From: Gammaproteobacteria bacterium
Lineage (GTDB): Bacteria > Pseudomonadota > Gammaproteobacteria > SZUA-229
Direction of reading: 5' to 3'
Assembly (NCBI GenBank): GCA_016191795.1
Contig: JACPVK010000333.1
Coordinates: 1-7,162 of the forward strand
DNA length: 7,162 nucleotides
A program made the translations under genes and the position numbers. Position 1 is the first letter of the stretch. Every line of letters starts with the position of its first letter. Of the stretch, positions 6,301 through 7,162 are shown in pieces. The notes below the pieces were generated by a model. The model was not told the origin of the DNA, searched no databases, and saw only the letters and a list, made by a program, of their open reading frames with translations.

Positions 6301-7162
6301 CAGTTATGGCGTTAGTATTAATACGGGCAGCAGTACTATCAGCAATATTGTTGCATCGGATAATGCAAATGGTACGGGTCTTTCTCTGGCTACCAGCGGC
6401 AATATCAACTTGAGTAATGTAACGGCCACTAACAATGGCGCGGTATCTGGTAATGAATTCGGTATTATCATTTCGGGTGGTTTTTCCAATTATGTCGGGC
6501 CGCATACTTTTAGCAACCTCACGGCCAATGGTAATAACGGAAGTGGTATTTATGCGCAAGGATTGACGAACAGCACATTTACCAATATCACGGCCAACAA
6601 TAATACTTACCGCGGTATCGACACATGGGAAGGCGCCAACTCGCCGTTGACTAACATCAGCGCTTCCGGCAACGGCGATACCGGGATTTATCTATCCCGT
6701 TGGGACAGCTCGTCAGCCAATCAGGTGATTGCTGCCAATAATGGACTGGATGGTTTCCTGCTTGAGCAGACAGATAATTTCAAAATCCGTAATGTTATGG
6801 CCAGCAACAATGCAAGAAATGGCTTTGTGCTGGATAGCAGCAATGCCATTATTTCAACCAATGTGACGGCTACTAATAATACGGGTTCCGGTATTTTTTA
6901 TCAGGGTGGCAGTACCGGTAGTGGTCAAAATATTATGATTGGTGCCACATCAGCCAATAATGGTGGTGACGGGTTTAATTTAACGCGTATGGATCACGTG
7001 CAGTTCTCATCATCACTGGCACTGAATAATGGCGGCAGTGGTATTAACACCTATACCTTTATGAATTACGTCACCATGTCAAATCTGGTGACGGCGAATA
7101 ATACAGGTTATGGTTTTAATGTAGGCTCAAGTTACGGCCACTACACGGGTCTGCTGGAAATG
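3260..7162 (+). CDS. Large repeat-rich surface lipoprotein with C-terminal parallel beta-helix, 3'-truncated
   Basis: The frame runs 1301 codons to the window edge without a stop. Residues 1-35 form a lipoprotein signal peptide: basic start, hydrophobic core from about 23, lipobox LVAC with Cys35. Gly36 after the Cys fits outer-membrane sorting rather than inner-membrane retention. A flexible Gly/Ser and eight-Asn linker (36-55) follows. Residues 56-744 hold eight tandem beta-rich repeats of 80-90 residues, with a consensus of SGLxGSGLxLxLNG early, then YxVxVxxQPxGQxC, and a last strand ending in Cys. Residues 745-966 form a junction region with Cys779, 790, 807 and 823. From about 967 there are at least 14 beta-helix coils of about 23 residues, each opening with NN and a G-I/V/F step. 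Parallel beta-helices often bind or cleave polysaccharides or act as adhesins, but no catalytic site is recognisable, so function is open. The long spacer before it suggests its own promoter. Confidence 0.95.
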   Translation, partial: MSLIRISANKKLTGLASRSIQPVLVLFFSLLLVACGGSSGGSGDNNNNNNNNTGGPYSVSVTVSGLTGSGLQVGITSDAGIEAMSISANGTRSFALALPSGSLFAVGIISQPGGQSCTVGGSYLSTSISSNMTATVTCTDTKTVGGTISGLSGSVTLMLNGTNSTSFTTNGGFVFSNQVAIGNYYAVTVGTQPAGQTCLVANSGGQMGANNISNITVTCSTTVSGYRVGGYISGISGLVVLKLNGSEELARTYDGAFTFATPLTTGMSYAVTVPTVASGYVCQVVNGTGVIANSNYPFVDIDCQRIATDIRPQVDPDGAYLDADETLTLTLNATEDMLLDRWDWSNVAFNTVLSAGSHYTVTVKTPPAGETCVLHNSVGVIQLGVTPLITIHCVAATNPVYTIGGTVSGLTGSGLVLSLDGRDSLSITAGATSYVFPNAQPNNTGHTVSIKSQPAGQICSVTNDTSWIFNSNVGNAGIICSAGPYSIGGYAAGVTATGLSLQLNNVEVINVPAGGSFVFNTLFSNGMDYDVSILSQPANQVCDITYAAGSINSTSISNIIVDCHNIDYSVAAHVAGYTGSIPLLLQLNGGEIIEATGNTSTSAVFTPRVFTTRLDNGAAYHVTIAGQSAGQSCTLTNPAGTINAANVTNVGVYCTSNAASNGPYSVSVTTSGLLGSGLVLQLNGANNLTIANNGYATFATTLANTSAYTVSVLTQPTGPIQYCRVINGTGNIASTNVTQVSVQCGNAVLSRYPVNGGKWLQYVKDDGIFNYAATDTACNPAVDTGGYDVCLNGGEFMKVAVPALASCANVTATDNLGAFDWVCDESNGVHLMSVGLKTGKSLSDLIDFTTAKFKPNYVSVFNTGVAAGVTQSAVWWSNPVRVNNTGDYVNNGEIHLITGSAPVDIVMRSNTAVLVQPGYALGGSVSAYQNTSQYFLWFEGDIDGASDHGLSWYNTRFSLAQNIQSINNVRTGVYISGNNNLLRNIVANNNTENGIEISGNNLSVTNLTGSNNFGSYGVSINTGSSTISNIVASDNANGTGLSLATSGNINLSNVTATNNGAVSGNEFGIIISGGFSNYVGPHTFSNLTANGNNGSGIYAQGLTNSTFTNITANNNTYRGIDTWEGANSPLTNISASGNGDTGIYLSRWDSSSANQVIAANNGLDGFLLEQTDNFKIRNVMASNNARNGFVLDSSNAIISTNVTATNNTGSGIFYQGGSTGSGQNIMIGATSANNGGDGFNLTRMDHVQFSSSLALNNGGSGINTYTFMNYVTMSNLVTANNTGYGFNVGSSYGHYTGLLEM
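3392..3415 (+). repeat. In-frame AAC/AAT trinucleotide tract coding eight Asn
   Basis: Three AAC, four AAT and one AAC codons in a row encode Asn45-52, directly after a Gly/Ser stretch and before the first folded repeat. Such a short tandem repeat can change length in whole codons by slippage, so linker length may vary between strains without breaking the frame. Confidence 0.85.
3425..5491 (+). repeat. Eight tandem protein repeats with a fixed cysteine pair
   Basis: Approximate residue ranges are 56-138, 142-219, 224-303, 304-393, 400-480, 484-563, 567-654 and 663-744. The cysteines are at 117/138, 198/219, 282/303, 372/393, 459/480, 542/563, 633/654 and 723/744: every pair is separated by exactly 20 residues. 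A QPxGQ-like stretch comes just before the first Cys in most copies. The repeats are similar as protein but clearly diverged as DNA, which suggests old duplications kept by selection. An Ig-like beta-sandwich with one disulfide is the likely fold; this is inferred from the strand pattern. Confidence 0.9.
5492..6157 (+). other. Four-cysteine junction region between repeats and beta-helix
   Basis: Residues 745-966 do not follow the upstream repeat pattern. The first part (about 751-830) contains four cysteines (779, 790, 807, 823) and short motifs such as DDGIFNYAATDTAC and DNLGAFDWVC. The second part (about 831-966) is beta-rich and leads into the helix, probably as its N-terminal cap. I do not recognise a named domain, but I have an impression that similar segments precede beta-helices in other bacterial proteins. 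Confidence 0.7.
6158..7162 (+). repeat. Parallel beta-helix coils (PbH1-like), continuing past the window
   Basis: Coils begin near residues 967, 989, 1011, 1034, 1058, 1091, 1114, 1137, 1160, 1183, 1206, 1233, 1257 and 1280. Most are 22-24 residues long; those starting at 1058 (33 residues) and 1206 (27 residues) carry insertions. A typical coil opens NNxxxGI/V/F and closes with a strand such as SNVTAT or TNITAN. The aligned Asn pairs suggest an asparagine ladder, and there is no Cys in this part. This spacing is typical of right-handed parallel beta-helices. Confidence 0.9.

Noticed and set aside
6158..7162. Repeated GCC-AAT-AAT-like DNA that might suggest a CRISPR or DNA repeat array
   Set aside because: The periodicity is protein-level: coils of about 23 residues with varied codons and variable length, in one open frame.

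Overview
The window looks like part of a gammaproteobacterial chromosome. The main support is a full-length class-specific prfC (release factor 3) that closely resembles the Escherichia coli protein as I recall it. The REP-type palindromic intergenic repeats and the lipoprotein repeat style, which I associate with Gammaproteobacteria, agree with this. I cannot resolve the order or genus. All three genes lie on the + strand. There are no tRNA, rRNA, CRISPR or transposase genes.

Layout: (1) 1-686 is the 3' part of a gene for a putative zinc metalloprotease-like protein with an HELGH motif and a possible Met-turn; its start lies outside the window. (2) 687-1256 is a non-coding spacer packed with three inverted-repeat elements of three different sequence families (721-803, 884-1051, 1061-1137), followed by a TATAAT promoter box just before prfC. 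(3) 1257-2852 is prfC, complete at 531 residues, with intact GTPase motifs. (4) 2853-3259 is an AT-rich spacer with no convincing gene. (5) From 3260 to the window end runs one very long open frame, 1301 codons without a stop and cut by the window edge. It encodes a large surface lipoprotein.

The lipoprotein is the most interesting object here. It has a signal peptide with a lipobox (Cys35), a Gly/Ser/poly-Asn linker, and eight tandem beta-sandwich-like repeats, each with two cysteines exactly 21 residues apart. A junction region with four cysteines follows, then a cysteine-free, Asn-rich right-handed parallel beta-helix of at least 14 coils of about 23 residues. The picture is a lipid-anchored rod carrying a beta-helix, probably exported to the outer membrane or cell surface; its ligand or substrate is unknown.

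The three genes show no sign of working together. The spacers of 570 and 407 bases and the separate promoter of prfC suggest independent transcription units. prfC is the housekeeping landmark; the flanking genes look accessory.
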